Origin: an uncultured Bacteroidota bacterium
Lineage (GTDB): Bacteria; Bacteroidota; Bacteroidia; Flavobacteriales; Flavobacteriaceae
DNA length: 64,000 nt
NCBI GenBank assembly: GCA_902519955.1
Contig: CABYMF010000003.1
Location: 1 to 64,000 of the forward strand
Reading direction: 5' to 3'
The position numbers and the translations under genes were made by a program. Below are positions 10,465-19,416 of the stretch, one piece after another; the first letter of the stretch is position 1; each line of letters begins with the position of its first letter. The notes beneath the pieces were generated by a model. That model was given only the letters and a program-made list of their open reading frames with translations, was not told where the DNA came from and did no database searches.

Positions 10465-11361
10465 TTAAACCTCAACTAAAGATTTATCAGAATATTTATT
10501 ACTATTTGAAAAATAAAAATCAATTTTACCAACAAAAACCCCACTAGATCCAACCTGATTAATTATAACGTCTTCACCCAATAAATTATTTAAAATTAAT
10601 GGTTTTTTCAAAAGTGTATGAGTATGTCCTCCAATAATTAGATCAATATTTGACGTTAATTTAGCTAGTTCTATATCACTAATCTTTTTATTTTGATATT
10701 GATGCCCTAAATGTGATATGCAAATCACTAAATCACATCCCTTTTCATATTTTAGTTTTGATGATATATCCTTTGCTATATCTACTGGGTCATAATATTT
10801 GGTTTCACCATATAATAAAGGGTTCACAAGTCCTTTAAGTTCAATGCCAAGGCCAAAAACGCCAATCCTAATTCCTTCTTTATTATAAATTTTGTATTTA
10901 TCTATCAGTCCTTCTAGTTCGGTATTAGTAAAATCATAATTTGAGGATATAAATTGAAAATTATTATTTAAAATATTCTTTTTTAAGGTTTTTAAACCAG
11001 CATCAAACTCATGATTTCCTATAGTTGCTGCGTTATAACCCATCATCTTCATTAAATTAAGCTCTAATTCACCCTGAAAAAAGTTAAAATAAGGTGTTCC
11101 CTGAAAAATATCACCTGCATCAAAGATCAATGTATTAGGATTTATAGTAATTAACTCTTTAAAGAGACTAGCTCTTTTTGAAAACCCTCCTTTATTTGGA
11201 TAAAGATTGTGATTTGAAGGGAATGGGTCGATTTGACTATGTACATCATTGGTATGAAGAATTGTAATTTTAAGATCTCTAGAACTTAAATTACATGAAT
11301 TTAGACCCATTACTGAAAGGGATGCAAGGCCAGAATTATATATGAAACTTCTTCTATTCAT
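10465..11361 (-). CDS. metallophosphoesterase (5'-nucleotidase N-terminal-like)
   Basis: 'ITILHTNDVHSQIDPFP', 'GDIFQGTPYFN', 'IGNHEFD', 'ISHLGHQ', 'IGGHTHT'. Confidence 0.92.
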   Translation of the reverse strand: MNRRSFIYNSGLASLSVMGLNSCNLSSRDLKITILHTNDVHSQIDPFPSNHNLYPNKGGFSKRASLFKELITINPNTLIFDAGDIFQGTPYFNFFQGELELNLMKMMGYNAATIGNHEFDAGLKTLKKNILNNNFQFISSNYDFTNTELEGLIDKYKIYNKEGIRIGVFGLGIELKGLVNPLLYGETKYYDPVDIAKDISSKLKYEKGCDLVICISHLGHQYQNKKISDIELAKLTSNIDLIIGGHTHTLLKKPLILNNLLGEDVIINQVGSSGVFVGKIDFYFSNSNKYSDKSLVEV

Positions 11362-12094
11362 TTCTTATAAAACGATTATCAATTTTTGATGAAAGGTATA
11401 ATTTAGATTTAGTATAATCAATAAAGGCGTTTCTAAGAGAGTAGCCTAGCCTATATACCTCAGTATTTTTATTAAAGAAAAACATATTATCACCACCAGT
11501 TAATAGATAGTCATTAATAGCTATGTAATATTTATTTGAGGGCTTAATAGGTTTGTTTTGAACTAAAACTTCATTTCCATTAATTGTTAAACCAGAAAAT
11601 GGATGAGGTGTTGTTTCGTTCTTGAGAAAAGATACTATTTCAGAAAGGGACTCTCCACCCATTTCAACAATTACAATTTCATTCTCAAAAGGAAGGATTT
11701 TATATGCATCAGTTAATTTTACTTCACCTTTAGGGAGTGATGCTCTAATTCCTCCGTGATTTTGAATTACAAAGTCAATGTTTTTATTTTCTTGAAACTT
11801 AAATACTGAATCAGATTGAATAAATAATATGTCAGCAATTAAGTTTCCTAGTGTTGAATTAAATCTTTTAGAGTTAAAATCTCCTTTAGTATATAATTGG
11901 TCAGAGAATCCAATAATATTGTCTAAGCTAACGTCTATGGAATCTTTATAAATATTAATTACATCAGATACGGCTATACTTTCCGGACCAGTTAATTCAA
12001 TTCTAGAATATGATATTGAATTTAGATTAAGGTCGCTACAACCTACTAAATGAAATGCAACAAAAAGAAATATTATTTTAAAAAAAGTATTCAA
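11354..12094 (-). CDS. 5'-nucleotidase C-terminal domain lipoprotein
   Basis: 'NLIADILF', 'VIQNHGGIRASLPKGEVKLTDAYKILPFENEIVIVEM', 'YYIAINDYLLTGGDNMF'. Confidence 0.9.
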   Translation of the reverse strand: MNTFFKIIFLFVAFHLVGCSDLNLNSISYSRIELTGPESIAVSDVINIYKDSIDVSLDNIIGFSDQLYTKGDFNSKRFNSTLGNLIADILFIQSDSVFKFQENKNIDFVIQNHGGIRASLPKGEVKLTDAYKILPFENEIVIVEMGGESLSEIVSFLKNETTPHPFSGLTINGNEVLVQNKPIKPSNKYYIAINDYLLTGGDNMFFFNKNTEVYRLGYSLRNAFIDYTKSKLYLSSKIDNRFIRNE

Positions 12095-12098
12095 AAAA

Positions 12099-12185
12099 CT
12101 AGGGTTGTTTTGAAAACAGAATCAATAATCCAGCAAGCATTAATACAAAAACGATAAACCCGATGAAAAAAATTAAAGATTCCAT
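12099..12185 (-). CDS. putative single-TM microprotein (28 aa)
   Basis: MESLIFFIGFIVFVLMLAGLLILFSKQP read directly; not in the ORF track. Confidence 0.4.
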   Translation of the reverse strand: MESLIFFIGFIVFVLMLAGLLILFSKQP

Positions 12186-12248
12186 ACTTTAATTTACAGA
12201 ATTTTAATTGATTTTCAATAGATTTAGATATACTTTCGATTCAAAAGT

Positions 12249-12335
12249 ATGAATGAAACAGAATTTTTTCGAATAATTTTCACAATTATATTTGTTGTCC
12301 TAGCTCTTAGGTTTTTGTTAAAAAAAAGAAGGTAA
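12249..12335 (+). CDS. putative single-TM microprotein (28 aa)
   Basis: MNETEFFRIIFTIIFVVLALRFLLKKRR read directly; not in the ORF track. Confidence 0.4.
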   Translation: MNETEFFRIIFTIIFVVLALRFLLKKRR

Positions 12336-12406
12336 ATAATCTATAAATCTTATCATTATATCCCCTATGATTACTATATTTAAATTTAATCATAAATCAA
12401 ATATAT

Positions 12407-13162
12407 ATGAAAAATAAATTAATATTACTTGTAGTGTTATCAGTTACGTCGCTGTCTTTTTCACAAAATGATAATGATGCAACTTACATCAACACTTTTA
12501 TGTACAAAGCAAAGCCGGGTATGGTTGAAAAGTTTGAAAAAGCTGCAGCCAAAAAAACCCAAATGTACAATGGCATTGATAATCCAATGTTAACCTATAG
12601 AGTTCAAACTGGTGATAATGCAGGAGCATATAGGAGATATAATCTAAACAGATCTATAGATGATTATAACAATGATGCCTCAGATGAGCAAAATTATTGG
12701 AATGAAAATGTAATGCCATTTGGTGAAGTTGTGTATTCGCAAACTAGATGGGAAAGGTTTTCGTGGGGTAATCAGGGAGATCCTAACAGAGCTCCGTATA
12801 AATATGTTCAAGAAACTTTCTATAATGTTAAACCAGGAAATGTTAATAAATTTACTACATTTCAAAGAAGAGTTGGACAGGTATTTTCTGAGGCTTATCC
12901 AGATGAAGGAAGAGCAGTAGTTCGGTTAGTCTCTGGTGGAAATGCATATCTATTTATAGTATTCAATGGATTCGATATATATGGTGCTGAAAATCAATTA
13001 GATGTCAATTTTCAGTCTAAATATGATGAAAAATTTGGTTCGGGTCAATGGGATGTTGATTTTCAAAATATGTTATCAAGTTTAGATTATTTTGGAACAG
13101 CAGCAATAGCAAGACAAACATTGGAATTTGTTCCTGAATTATCTACTCAAATAGGAAATTAA
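12407..13162 (+). CDS. secreted protein, putative tandem ABM-like family (paralog B)
   Basis: Signal peptide; 'YKAKPGMVEKFEKAAAKKTQMYN' and C-terminal 'FVPELST' shared with the 22744 and 23509 ORFs. Confidence 0.7.
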   Translation: MKNKLILLVVLSVTSLSFSQNDNDATYINTFMYKAKPGMVEKFEKAAAKKTQMYNGIDNPMLTYRVQTGDNAGAYRRYNLNRSIDDYNNDASDEQNYWNENVMPFGEVVYSQTRWERFSWGNQGDPNRAPYKYVQETFYNVKPGNVNKFTTFQRRVGQVFSEAYPDEGRAVVRLVSGGNAYLFIVFNGFDIYGAENQLDVNFQSKYDEKFGSGQWDVDFQNMLSSLDYFGTAAIARQTLEFVPELSTQIGN

Positions 13163-13192
13163 AAAAAAAGGCTTCTGAATGGAGCCTTTTTT
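13161..13192. terminator. intrinsic terminator
   Basis: AAAAAGGCT-tctgaatgg-AGCCTTTTTT. Confidence 0.75.
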
Positions 13193-13251
13193 AAATTTAG
13201 TAAAGAAAGAGTCCCTAAGGACCCTTTCGCATACAAAATAATTAAAATCAA

Positions 13252-13758
13252 TTACTCTGGAAGAACTACATTATCTATTGCGTGAATTACTCCGTTTGAA
13301 GTACTAACATCAGCAATTACAACTTTTGCTTTACCACCTTGATTATCCTTTACATACACGTTACCTTCCCATAATTTCAAAGTTAGATCGCTACCTTGTA
13401 AAGTTGTTACTTTAAACTCACCGCCATTATCATTAATTGCTTTAACAACATCACCTGCCATAAATTTTCCGGCTACTACATGATATGTAAGAATTGATTG
13501 TAAGGCTTCCTTATTTTCAGGCTTTAACAAATTACCAACAGTTCCTTCAGGAAGTTTTGCAAAACCATCGTTTGTTGGAGCAAAAACTGTAAAAGGACCT
13601 TCTGATGAAAGTGCATCTACTAATTCGCCAGCTTGAACAGCAGCAACTAAAGTTGAGAAGTTATCGTTAGAAACCGCAGTCTCAACAATGTTCATTTCAT
13701 CAGTATTGGTTGATAAAATAATACTTAAAATTGAATATTTTAATAAATTTATTAACAT
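13252..13758 (-). CDS. fasciclin domain-containing protein
   Basis: 'FSTLVAAVQAGELVDALSSEGPFTVFAPTNDGFAKLPEGTV', 'LTYHVVAGKF', 'SNGVIHAIDNVVLP'. Confidence 0.95.
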   Translation of the reverse strand: MLINLLKYSILSIILSTNTDEMNIVETAVSNDNFSTLVAAVQAGELVDALSSEGPFTVFAPTNDGFAKLPEGTVGNLLKPENKEALQSILTYHVVAGKFMAGDVVKAINDNGGEFKVTTLQGSDLTLKLWEGNVYVKDNQGGKAKVVIADVSTSNGVIHAIDNVVLPE

Positions 13759-13884
13759 AATTTTTTTTTAGAATTAAGCAGCAAAAGTTCTATTTTAATT
13801 CAACAAACCGAAGCTCGTTTTATTGTTTAACTTTTATTTAATAAATATTTTAACATAATTTTTAAAATCATATATTGATTATCA

Positions 13885-14862
13885 ATGACATACACTATTA
13901 GGCTTCTTATCTATTTTATTTTTTTCTTTTTAATATCATGTAATAAAGAAGAGGATAAAAAAGATATTGCTATAGAGTCAGAAGAGTTTACTGAACTAGG
14001 CAGTGATGGACCCTATCTTTATGGTGAAACCTACCAAGGTAGAAATGGATATATTACATATTATCCTGGAAATATTCCAGTCATACTCAGTATCCCTCAT
14101 GGTGGTGATATCTCTCCATCTGAAATTTCTAATAGGACATATGGTTTGACAGTTACTGATTCAAATACTATTGAGTTGGGTATTGCAATTAGAAACTATT
14201 TCTATTCTAATCATAATATAAGACCTTATGTCATAATCAATAATCTCAAAAGAACAAAACTAGATGCTAATAGAGATAAAGTTGAAGCAGCACAAAATAA
14301 TATCTATGCTGAAAGAGCATTTGATGAATTCCACTTTTATATCGGAAAGGCAAGAGAAGATATAATATCAAAATTTAGTACAGGTATCTTATTTGACATT
14401 CACGGTCATGGAATTAATCCAGATGGTTTCAATGACTTAAGGACTTGGATTGGTTATCTGTTAACTGCTGATGAATTAGATAATTCTAATAATTATATTG
14501 ATCAAAACATATCTATAAATGATGTCAGCATATATAGTCTATTAAACTCTTCAGGTCAAACTTTATCACAATTACTAAGTGGTCCAAATAGTCTTGGAGC
14601 ATTATTTGAAAAAAATAATTATACAGCTTTGCCTAGTCCAGAGAGTAGAAGTCCTGAGGGAATGAGATATTTTAGCGGTGGATATAATACATATAGATAT
14701 GGAACAAATAGAGAATTTAATTTTAACTCAATTCAGCTTGAATTTCCTTTTAAAGGTCTAAGAGATACACCACAGTCTAGAACTCAATTCTCATCTATAT
14801 TTGTTGATTTAGCTCATGAATATTTTCTTATCAATCTTGATATAGATCTTTTCTCCTTATGA
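13885..14862 (+). CDS. N-formylglutamate amidohydrolase-like lipoprotein
   Basis: 'IPVILSIPHGGDISPSEI', 'NLKRTKLDANRD', 'LFDIHGHG'. Confidence 0.75.
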   Translation: MTYTIRLLIYFIFFFLISCNKEEDKKDIAIESEEFTELGSDGPYLYGETYQGRNGYITYYPGNIPVILSIPHGGDISPSEISNRTYGLTVTDSNTIELGIAIRNYFYSNHNIRPYVIINNLKRTKLDANRDKVEAAQNNIYAERAFDEFHFYIGKAREDIISKFSTGILFDIHGHGINPDGFNDLRTWIGYLLTADELDNSNNYIDQNISINDVSIYSLLNSSGQTLSQLLSGPNSLGALFEKNNYTALPSPESRSPEGMRYFSGGYNTYRYGTNREFNFNSIQLEFPFKGLRDTPQSRTQFSSIFVDLAHEYFLINLDIDLFSL

Positions 14863-14868
14863 TTATAT

Positions 14869-15450
14869 TTGCAAAAAAAACTAATGGACTATAAAGAGAT
14901 ATTTACTGCTAGTATAATATTGTTCGCTGTAATTGATATTATAGGGGCAACTCCAATTGTAATATCACTTAGACAGAAAGTAGGAAAAATTCAATCAGAG
15001 AAAGCAACGCTTGTTGCTATGGCAATTATGATTGGTTTTCTTTTTGTCGGGGAAGAAATATTAAATTTAATTGGTATTGATATAAATTCGTTTGCAGTTG
15101 CGGGTGCTATAGTTATTTTCTTTATAGCACTAGAGATGGTTCTTGGTGTGACAATCTTTCAAGGTGATGAGCCAGAAACTGCCTCTATTGTTCCTATTGC
15201 TTTCCCAATAATCGCAGGTGCTGGTACTCTAACAACCTTGCTTTCTTTGAGGGCAGAATACCAATTAATAAATGTTATAATTGCTATTATATTAAACTCC
15301 TTATTTGTATACATAATACTCAAATCATCAAATACAATTGAAAAAATTCTAGGTAAAAATGGTATTGGAATAATTAGAAGAGTTTTTGGAATTGTCCTTT
15401 TATCAATCTCTGTTAAACTTTTTTCAACAAACATTAACCTAATTGTTTGA
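14869..15450 (+). CDS. MarC family membrane protein
   Basis: 'ASIILFAVIDIIGATPIVISL', 'FAVAGAIVIFFIALEMVLG', 'PIAFPIIAGAGTLTTLLSL'. Confidence 0.92.
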   Translation: MQKKLMDYKEIFTASIILFAVIDIIGATPIVISLRQKVGKIQSEKATLVAMAIMIGFLFVGEEILNLIGIDINSFAVAGAIVIFFIALEMVLGVTIFQGDEPETASIVPIAFPIIAGAGTLTTLLSLRAEYQLINVIIAIILNSLFVYIILKSSNTIEKILGKNGIGIIRRVFGIVLLSISVKLFSTNINLIV

Positions 15451-15824
15451 TGAAGTATTTTAAGTTATTTACCATATACTTTATGTCAATTGCATACACG
15501 TATGTAGGTTTTAGACACTTTATTAATCCAGATTTTTTTTTGGCAATAATGCCAAACTATCTTTCAATGCATTTGTTCTTTGTATACTTATCTGGGATAA
15601 TGGAATTTGTCTTTGGTATTTTATTAGCTTTTAAGAAGACTAGAACATTCGCATCGTATGGAATAATAGTATTGCTAATTTCTGTATTCCCTGCAAATCT
15701 TCATTTAGTTGAAAGTAACTTATCTCAATCAATTTTAGATGTTACAAAAGAACAATCTATTATAAGACTTCCATTTCAAGGCTTATTTCTTCTTCTAGCA
15801 TATTGGCACTCAAAAAATAATTAA
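15447..15824 (+). CDS. DoxX-like membrane protein
   Basis: 'YVGFRHFINPDFFLAIMP', 'LSGIMEFVFGILL'. Confidence 0.8.
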   Translation: MMKYFKLFTIYFMSIAYTYVGFRHFINPDFFLAIMPNYLSMHLFFVYLSGIMEFVFGILLAFKKTRTFASYGIIVLLISVFPANLHLVESNLSQSILDVTKEQSIIRLPFQGLFLLLAYWHSKNN

Positions 15825-15831
15825 TTTAAAT

Positions 15832-15972
15832 ATGAATAGTTTCTTTAAATGGCATGATAAGATGATATGGAAAATTTCAAAAGAATTTAACTTAAGTAAA
15901 TATCAGGTGCTAATACTAACATGGCTTGAGGGAATTCTAATTGGTATTATACTTTGTAAGTTTATATTTTAA
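15832..15972 (+). CDS. small TM protein (46 aa)
   Basis: MNSFFKWHDKMIWKISKEFNLSKYQVLILTWLEGILIGIILCKFIF read directly; absent from the ORF track. Confidence 0.5.
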   Translation: MNSFFKWHDKMIWKISKEFNLSKYQVLILTWLEGILIGIILCKFIF

Positions 15973-16747
15973 CCTCAATAGTTCCTTCAAAGACTTTTTT
16001 GGCAGGACCAGTTATGCTAATTTCATTATAGTCTTTTTCAGATGAATGAAATTTAACATTTAAATCGCCACCTTTACATTGCATAGTAATGTTGCTGCTA
16101 TTTGTTCTGCCTAGGAAATTCATGCATATAGCAGATGCAGTAGAACCAGTTCCACATGCTAGCGTTTCATTTTCAACTCCTCTTTCGTATGTTCTAATTT
16201 TAAACTGATTATCAGAAATCTTTTCAACAAAATTTACATTTACACCTTCTTCTTTATAAAAATCATTATACCTTATCAATCTTCCCTCATTATTCACATC
16301 TAACTCATCAGTATCATTCTTTTCAACTACTAGATGAGGAGAGCCAGTATCAAGCCATGTTCCAAATGAATTACTGACGATATCAGAGTTTACTTTCATT
16401 TCCATTTTAATAAGCCCATTACCTAAGATTTCGGCGTTATGAATACCATCAAAAGCATGAAATACTGTATTTCTACTAATAATGTCTTTATTGTAAGCAA
16501 ATAATACAGCACATCTCGAACCATTACCACATAATGATCCTAAATTTCCATCAGAAGTATAATGAAGAATTTCAAAATCAGAGCTATTAGACTGTTTTAA
16601 AATAATTAGACCATCAGCACCAACTCCAAAATTTCTATCACACAAGTAGCTTATTAATGACTTATTTTTATTAATTAGATTTTCTCTATCATCAATTAAG
16701 ATAAAATCATTCCCTGCACCATTGTATTTACTAAAGTTAATTTTCAT
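15962..16747 (-). CDS. dapF: diaminopimelate epimerase
   Basis: 'FSKYNGAGNDFILIDDR', 'LCDRNFGVGADGLI', 'GNGSRCA', 'ETLACGTGSTASA'. Confidence 0.97.
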   Translation of the reverse strand: MKINFSKYNGAGNDFILIDDRENLINKNKSLISYLCDRNFGVGADGLIILKQSNSSDFEILHYTSDGNLGSLCGNGSRCAVLFAYNKDIISRNTVFHAFDGIHNAEILGNGLIKMEMKVNSDIVSNSFGTWLDTGSPHLVVEKNDTDELDVNNEGRLIRYNDFYKEEGVNVNFVEKISDNQFKIRTYERGVENETLACGTGSTASAICMNFLGRTNSSNITMQCKGGDLNVKFHSSEKDYNEISITGPAKKVFEGTIEVKI

Positions 16748-16797
16748 AAAGGCGCAAATCTAAATAAATAAAATTACACTTGATCAGTCTAAAGCTA

Positions 16798-17019
16798 TTA
16801 TTTACCGTTTTGAATTGGCTCAGTGTCCGGCATCATCTTATTAAGTATAAAATATACTGGACAAAACTTTGTAAAAGGACTTATAATTTGAAGAAAACCA
16901 ACACCTATGGCTAAATAAATTAGATTAACATTAACAAGCATTGATCCAACAACCGAAATAAGGTATGTCATTCCTACAATTGCATCGTGAGCTCTTACTT
17001 TTGAAATATTTTTTTCCAT
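16798..17019 (-). CDS. DUF2892 domain-containing membrane protein
   Basis: 'YLAIGVGFLQIISPFTKFCPVYFIL'. Confidence 0.8.
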   Translation of the reverse strand: MEKNISKVRAHDAIVGMTYLISVVGSMLVNVNLIYLAIGVGFLQIISPFTKFCPVYFILNKMMPDTEPIQNGK

Positions 17020-17025
17020 TTTTTT

Positions 17026-17430
17026 TTAAATATTACCTCTTTTAGCTCCGTATAATAAAATACCCATAGTTAATAAATTTGCAATAATTACAGGAATAGG
17101 AGCAGTAGGTTTCCCTGAAATTCCAAAGATTAAATCTGGTAGAGCTAGAAATCCCAAAATAACAAATAGAAGAAATGACAGCCTTCTTAGTGCGGACAAA
17201 TCTCTTATTGATAATGAGCCTAGAATTAGACATATAATACCAATTATAACTGAGCTCAAAACAAAAGCAAAAGTTTCGAACATCAATACTCCATCATTAC
17301 TTACTTCTGACCCAAAGGTCTCTGTCAGCAGCATTGTTTTAATATCAACCGAAAATAGTGATAGAATTAATGGCGCTACTTGAAAAAGAAGAAGTAAACT
17401 AACAATAATAAAGATGGTTTTAATCCTCAT
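17026..17430 (-). CDS. hypothetical membrane protein
   Basis: Multi-TM ORF, close spacing to the downstream gene. Confidence 0.6.
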   Translation of the reverse strand: MRIKTIFIIVSLLLLFQVAPLILSLFSVDIKTMLLTETFGSEVSNDGVLMFETFAFVLSSVIIGIICLILGSLSIRDLSALRRLSFLLFVILGFLALPDLIFGISGKPTAPIPVIIANLLTMGILLYGAKRGNI

Positions 17431-17552
17431 ATTTAAATTTAAAAAAAATTATCAAAAAGAAATAACATTTTACGTTAATTAAATATCTGTAAAAACTTAC
17501 TTTTTAAGTATTTTATTCATAAATTAAAATCTAAATCAATTTAAATTATACT

Positions 17553-18236
17553 ATGAAAAAATTTTTATTATTTATTGCATTTATTACTGTAACTACATTA
17601 AATTCTCAATCATTTAGTGTTTTTCATATAGAAGTAGAGAAAGGTGGTGAACAAGCACTTTTGAAACTTTTTGAAGACACATTTGGAGACAAAGAATTTA
17701 AATCAGGTGGTGTTCAAATAGAAGCAATACATGTTGGAGATATCGATGGATATGCTTCGCATAGAATTGCCTTTATAGGTGATCCATCTAATTGGGGAAC
17801 AGTTGATGAGTGGGAACCAAATGAATTTCAATTATTCTGGTCAAGAGCTCAAGACCACTTCGAGTGGAAAAGATCTGTTTCTGGTAACTTTTTAAGTTAT
17901 GATGGAGGTACTATAAGCGAGTATGACTACTATCAGATTTATGAAATCGATGTAGATGACCCAGCAGCATTTAAATCTGCTCATGATAAAATTGTTAAAC
18001 AACTATCTGATTCCAGAGAAGGTAGACCAGTTGCCCTTGGAGATTTCTCAATAGGAGGAAATGGTGCTTCTCATTGGGTCGGTCTAGGTGCTAAAAATTG
18101 GCAAGATTTAATGATTCAAAAATCTAAGAATGAGTCTTATTCAAAAGAATGGCAAGCTTACTATAATAATAGAGGTAAAGTAGAGTCTTTAAGAAATTAT
18201 ACATTCTGGGTAGTTAAGAGATATGGTAATCTTTAA
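17553..18236 (+). CDS. secreted protein, putative tandem ABM-like family (paralog C)
   Basis: Signal peptide 'MKKFLLFIAFITVTTLNSQSFSVFHIEVEKGGEQALLKLFED'; C half 'YYQIYEIDVDDPAAFKSAHDKIV'. Confidence 0.6.
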   Translation: MKKFLLFIAFITVTTLNSQSFSVFHIEVEKGGEQALLKLFEDTFGDKEFKSGGVQIEAIHVGDIDGYASHRIAFIGDPSNWGTVDEWEPNEFQLFWSRAQDHFEWKRSVSGNFLSYDGGTISEYDYYQIYEIDVDDPAAFKSAHDKIVKQLSDSREGRPVALGDFSIGGNGASHWVGLGAKNWQDLMIQKSKNESYSKEWQAYYNNRGKVESLRNYTFWVVKRYGNL

Positions 18237-18245
18237 ACTTTAATT

Positions 18246-18273
18246 AAAAGCCCTCATTCAGAGGGCTTTTTTT
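18246..18273. terminator. intrinsic terminator
   Basis: AAAAGCCCTC-attca-GAGGGCTTTTTTT. Confidence 0.85.
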
Positions 18274-18420
18274 ATTCCCCATAAACAACTCTTTTTATAT
18301 CCTCCCATGTTACAAGCTTAATATCATTATCTTCCAATACTTTCTTGAACTCATCTGAATTAAATATTTCATATGTGATTAGTTTAATATAATATAAGTA
18401 TATTTTAAATTAAATTTATA

Positions 18421-19416
18421 ATGATGAAAAATTTTTTAATTTCATTAATTCTTCTATTAATATATTCCTGTCAATCAACTAAATCGGAAAATAATATTGC
18501 AATAGTTATTCACGGCGGCGCAGGTACAATTTTAAAAGAAAATATGACTACAGAGGTAGAGTCTGCTTATTTAAACAAATTAGAAGAAGCAGTTCAAACT
18601 GGCTATGAAATACTTAAGAATGGTGGCTCAAGTCAATCAGCTGTTGATGAAACAATTAAAATAATGGAAGATTCACCATTGTTTAATGCTGGGATTGGAG
18701 CAGCACTAACTAATGAAGAGACAGCAAGTCTAGATGCTTCTTTTATGGAAGGTAAAAATCTTAATGCTGGAGCAATAGCTGGATCAAAATATATAAAGAA
18801 CCCAATAAGTGCTGCAATCTCTGTAATGGAGGATTCACCTCACGTTTTACTTTCTTCTGATGGAGCTGATGAATTTGCAATCAAAATGGGTTTAGATACT
18901 GTCCCTAACTCATACTTTATAACAGAGAGACGATTAAATTCAGTTAGAAAAGCTAAAAAAGATGACATGTTCTCATTTGAATATAGTTATATAAACGACT
19001 CAAAATATGGAACTGTTGGTTGTGTTGCAATAGATAAAATGGGAAATATATCATCGGGAACTTCAACTGGAGGTACAACAAATAAAAAATGGGGAAGAAT
19101 AGGGGATGTTCCAATAATAGGAGCTGGTACATATGCCAATAATGATTGTTGTGGTATTTCTACAACTGGCTGGGGGGAACACTTTATTAGAAATGTTGTT
19201 GCATATGATATAGCTGCCCAGATTATCTATAATGATAAAGGTATCAAAGAAGCATCCATTAATTCTTTAGATAAAGTAATGAAAACAGGTGGGGATGGTG
19301 GTGTAATAGGACTGGATAATAAAGGTAACATATCAATGGAGTTTAATACAGCTGGTATGTACAGAGCTTCTATAGATAAAAATGGAAATTTAACAGTGAA
19401 GATTTACTCAGATTGA
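18421..19416 (+). CDS. isoaspartyl peptidase/L-asparaginase
   Basis: 'VIHGGAGTI', 'FNAGIGAALTNEETASLDASFMEG', autocleavage region 'SKYGTVGCVAIDKMGNISSGTSTGG'. Confidence 0.95.
   Translation: MMKNFLISLILLLIYSCQSTKSENNIAIVIHGGAGTILKENMTTEVESAYLNKLEEAVQTGYEILKNGGSSQSAVDETIKIMEDSPLFNAGIGAALTNEETASLDASFMEGKNLNAGAIAGSKYIKNPISAAISVMEDSPHVLLSSDGADEFAIKMGLDTVPNSYFITERRLNSVRKAKKDDMFSFEYSYINDSKYGTVGCVAIDKMGNISSGTSTGGTTNKKWGRIGDVPIIGAGTYANNDCCGISTTGWGEHFIRNVVAYDIAAQIIYNDKGIKEASINSLDKVMKTGGDGGVIGLDNKGNISMEFNTAGMYRASIDKNGNLTVKIYSD

Noticed and set aside
18268-18400. Minus-strand open frame ...FNSDEFKKVLEDNDIKLVTWEDIKRVVYGE*
   Set aside because: Protein-like, but no start codon and too short to distinguish a gene remnant from chance.
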